64,000 nucleotides of DNA, from the NCBI RefSeq assembly GCF_900114445.1, contig NZ_FOTB01000001.1, positions 678,937-742,936 of the forward strand, read 5' to 3'. A program made the translations under genes and the position numbers. Source of the DNA: Salinicoccus halodurans. Lineage in GTDB: Bacteria; Bacillota; Bacilli; Staphylococcales; Salinicoccaceae. The notes under the pieces are model-generated. The model was not told the origin of the DNA. It saw nothing but the letters and a program-made list of their open reading frames with translations, and ran no database searches. The stretch's first letter is position 1. Every line of letters starts with the position of its first letter. Positions 62,471 through 64,000 of the stretch are shown here, in pieces.

Positions 62471-64000
62471 GTGAAGCATTCATCGACACTTGAGATTTTA
62501 TACAAGCTGAAAAAGGAAATACTCAAATCGGATAACGCAGTACTCGTGTCACAGATTGATCACGCCATTATGAAGACATACAGGGATCAGCTGGTGTTTT
62601 CATTCATCGGGCATTATTCCGCAGGGAAATCAAGCCTGATCAACCATCTGCTTGACCAGGATATCCTCCCTTCATCCCCGGTGCCGACAACAAGCAACAC
62701 GGTTTCCGTCCAGATCGGGGAATCCGAAGAGATCAAGGCATTCATCGACCAGTACAAATATCTTCCGCTCGAGAGCTATGAGGCGCTCCGGGAACTGAAC
62801 ACGAAGGATCTGGATATAACATCTATTGAAATGGATGTCAGACATCCTGTATTCAAAGACCGGACGGTCTTCCAGGACACCCCCGGCGTCGACTCCGGTA
62901 CCCGGGGCCACGAAGAAAGCGCAAGCCGCTTCCTCCTGAACAGTGATTACATATTCTTCACTGTGGAATACAACCACGTCGAGAGTGAACACAATCTGAA
63001 GCTTCTCAAGGAGATATCAAGTCTCGGGATTCCTTTCGCCCTTGTCATCAACCAGGTCGATAAACATGATGATAACGAACTGGCCATGGAAACTTTCCTG
63101 TCACGGATCCGGTCGACGCTCGCCCAATGGAAAATCGAGCCGCTGGACGTCTTCACTACGACGATCTATGACTCCCCCTACAATGAAATCACTGAAATGA
63201 CCCGGCTGATTTCTGAAATAGAGGAGGGCCGTGAGTCATACAAGAAGAAGTACCACGACCGCATCATCTTAAATATCGAAGACAGGCAGCTGCAGTATAT
63301 TCATGATCAGCTTGCCGGGGTTTATTCAAAACAGCCCGATGCAGAAGATAAAGACCCGGACGAAGTCGCACGGCATATCTCCTATCTTGAAACCGAGATC
63401 AAAAATGACCGGCTGGCCAGCCTTCATGAGGACGGAGATGCGTTGAAGGCGTATGTCAAAGAGCGTTCGAGGGAGATTGCGAAAAACAGCTATCTGTATC
63501 CCCATTCAGTCAAAAGCGCCATCACCGATTTCCTGAAGGTGATTTCAGGGGACATACAGGCCGGCGGCCTGTTCGGCAGAAAAAAGAAGCAGCAGGCGCT
63601 GTACACCGGCTCTTTGAATAAAATAGGTGACAATATCGAACCGGTCATCCGCACAGAGATCGATGCTCCCGTCAACAGCCTGTTCGGTGAACTCGGACTG
63701 ACCGGCAGCCCGTTCAGATATATATGGGATGATACCCTCTTGCACGAAGAGGAGATCACCACGCTGAGCAGCACGTATATACTGAATTACCTGGATAAGC
63801 TGAAACGCGCCATGGAAAAAGATATTTCAGACCAGGCCCTCAGGCACCTCGCCACGCTTGACGCGGAAAATGTCCAGAATACGCAGTCGGAAGGCACATC
63901 TGCTGACGCGCTCGAAGATTATAAGAGGGTTGAATCTCTGCTCAGACTGAAAGAATCGGTGGAAACGACCAACTACAGGCATTTTTATATCCACATGGAT
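62471..64000 (+). CDS. Dynamin-like GTPase (YpbR/DynA type), N-terminal part
   Basis: An open frame from GTG at 62471 (adjacent to the preceding stop) reads 510 codons to the right edge without a stop. The GTPase domain is clear: P-loop GHYSAGKSS near 43, then TPTTS-like switch I, DTPGVDS switch II near 138 and NQVDK (G4) near 198. Long charged helices typical of dynamin stalks follow from about 260. B. subtilis DynA, a double dynamin in the same neighbourhood, bends and fuses membranes and protects against phage. Whether this one is also doubled cannot be seen. Confidence 0.88.
   Translation, partial: MKHSSTLEILYKLKKEILKSDNAVLVSQIDHAIMKTYRDQLVFSFIGHYSAGKSSLINHLLDQDILPSSPVPTTSNTVSVQIGESEEIKAFIDQYKYLPLESYEALRELNTKDLDITSIEMDVRHPVFKDRTVFQDTPGVDSGTRGHEESASRFLLNSDYIFFTVEYNHVESEHNLKLLKEISSLGIPFALVINQVDKHDDNELAMETFLSRIRSTLAQWKIEPLDVFTTTIYDSPYNEITEMTRLISEIEEGRESYKKKYHDRIILNIEDRQLQYIHDQLAGVYSKQPDAEDKDPDEVARHISYLETEIKNDRLASLHEDGDALKAYVKERSREIAKNSYLYPHSVKSAITDFLKVISGDIQAGGLFGRKKKQQALYTGSLNKIGDNIEPVIRTEIDAPVNSLFGELGLTGSPFRYIWDDTLLHEEEITTLSSTYILNYLDKLKRAMEKDISDQALRHLATLDAENVQNTQSEGTSADALEDYKRVESLLRLKESVETTNYRHFYIHMD

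Overview
The window is a contiguous piece of ordinary chromosome from a low-to-moderate GC Gram-positive bacterium. Nearly every gene has a recognisable Bacillus subtilis counterpart (yqi/yqj/yqk, ypu, res, yp* blocks). Several neighbourhoods follow the Staphylococcus pattern instead: aroC-aroB-aroA contiguous, srrAB-like resDE followed by ribU and fer, an EbpS-like LysM protein, and bshA-cca-birA-dinG without dapB or bshB1. Together with cytochrome c maturation genes (resABC) and a menaquinol:cytochrome c reductase (qcrABC), both of which I recall as absent from S. aureus, this suggests an early-branching Staphylococcaceae (Salinicoccus/Jeotgalicoccus type). That placement is inference. I see no prophage, insertion sequence, CRISPR array, tRNA or rRNA. 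No stretch over 300 bases lacks a gene, once the RNase P RNA (about 60844-61252) is counted.

Layout. 1-2357: end of the branched-chain 2-oxoacid dehydrogenase operon. 2452-5641: bacilliredoxin, a 33-residue Prli42-like peptide, an M20 peptidase and 6-phosphogluconate dehydrogenase. 5687-8039: an AraC-type regulator and G6PDH on the minus strand, facing gnd. 8154-11683: RNase Z, an alpha/beta hydrolase, an aldo/keto reductase and ADP-ribose pyrophosphatase. 11761-14365: fur-xerD-deoB plus a 27-residue membrane peptide. 14372-16906: DUF309, scpA-scpB, rluB. 16998-23367: resABCDE-ribU. 23424-26912: ferredoxin, LysM membrane protein, YpdA, asparaginase. 26984-33355: cmk-plsC-rpsA, der-gpsA-DUF2768-lipoprotein, HU. 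33417-41832: heptaprenyl diphosphate and menaquinone genes, ndk, aroCBA, TPR protein, UPF0302, YpiF-like. 41979-45394: qcrABC, DUF1405 protein, YugP-like protease. 45490-52267: degenerate Nudix protein, mgsA-bshA-cca-birA-dinG. 52298-56378: aspB-asnS-dnaD-nth-ypoC. 56418-60808: PBP1 and RecU, then yppE-ypsA-gpsB. 60844-64000: rnpB, RlmL-like methyltransferase and the start of a dynamin-like GTPase that runs off the right edge.

How the genes fit together. Two themes span several loci. The first is respiration: menaquinone synthesis (hepS, menG, hepT), haem c maturation (resABC), the bc complex (qcrABC) and the ResDE redox sensor. The second is bacillithiol chemistry: BshA makes the thiol precursor, a bacilliredoxin uses it, and YpdA recycles the disulfide. 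zwf, gnd, Fur behind a PerR-like box, and ferredoxin add NADPH and oxidative-stress links. The rest is housekeeping: chromosome segregation, division, ribosome assembly, DNA repair, shikimate pathway.

I did not find a convincing new multi-gene system. The items most worth a second look are local: a perfect PerR-type palindrome before fur, an 11-bp-spaced direct repeat before resA, a long inverted repeat before hup, in-frame tandem repeats in the PBP1 tail, a Nudix protein lacking catalytic glutamates, two tiny membrane peptides, and ribU coupled to resE without its usual riboswitch.
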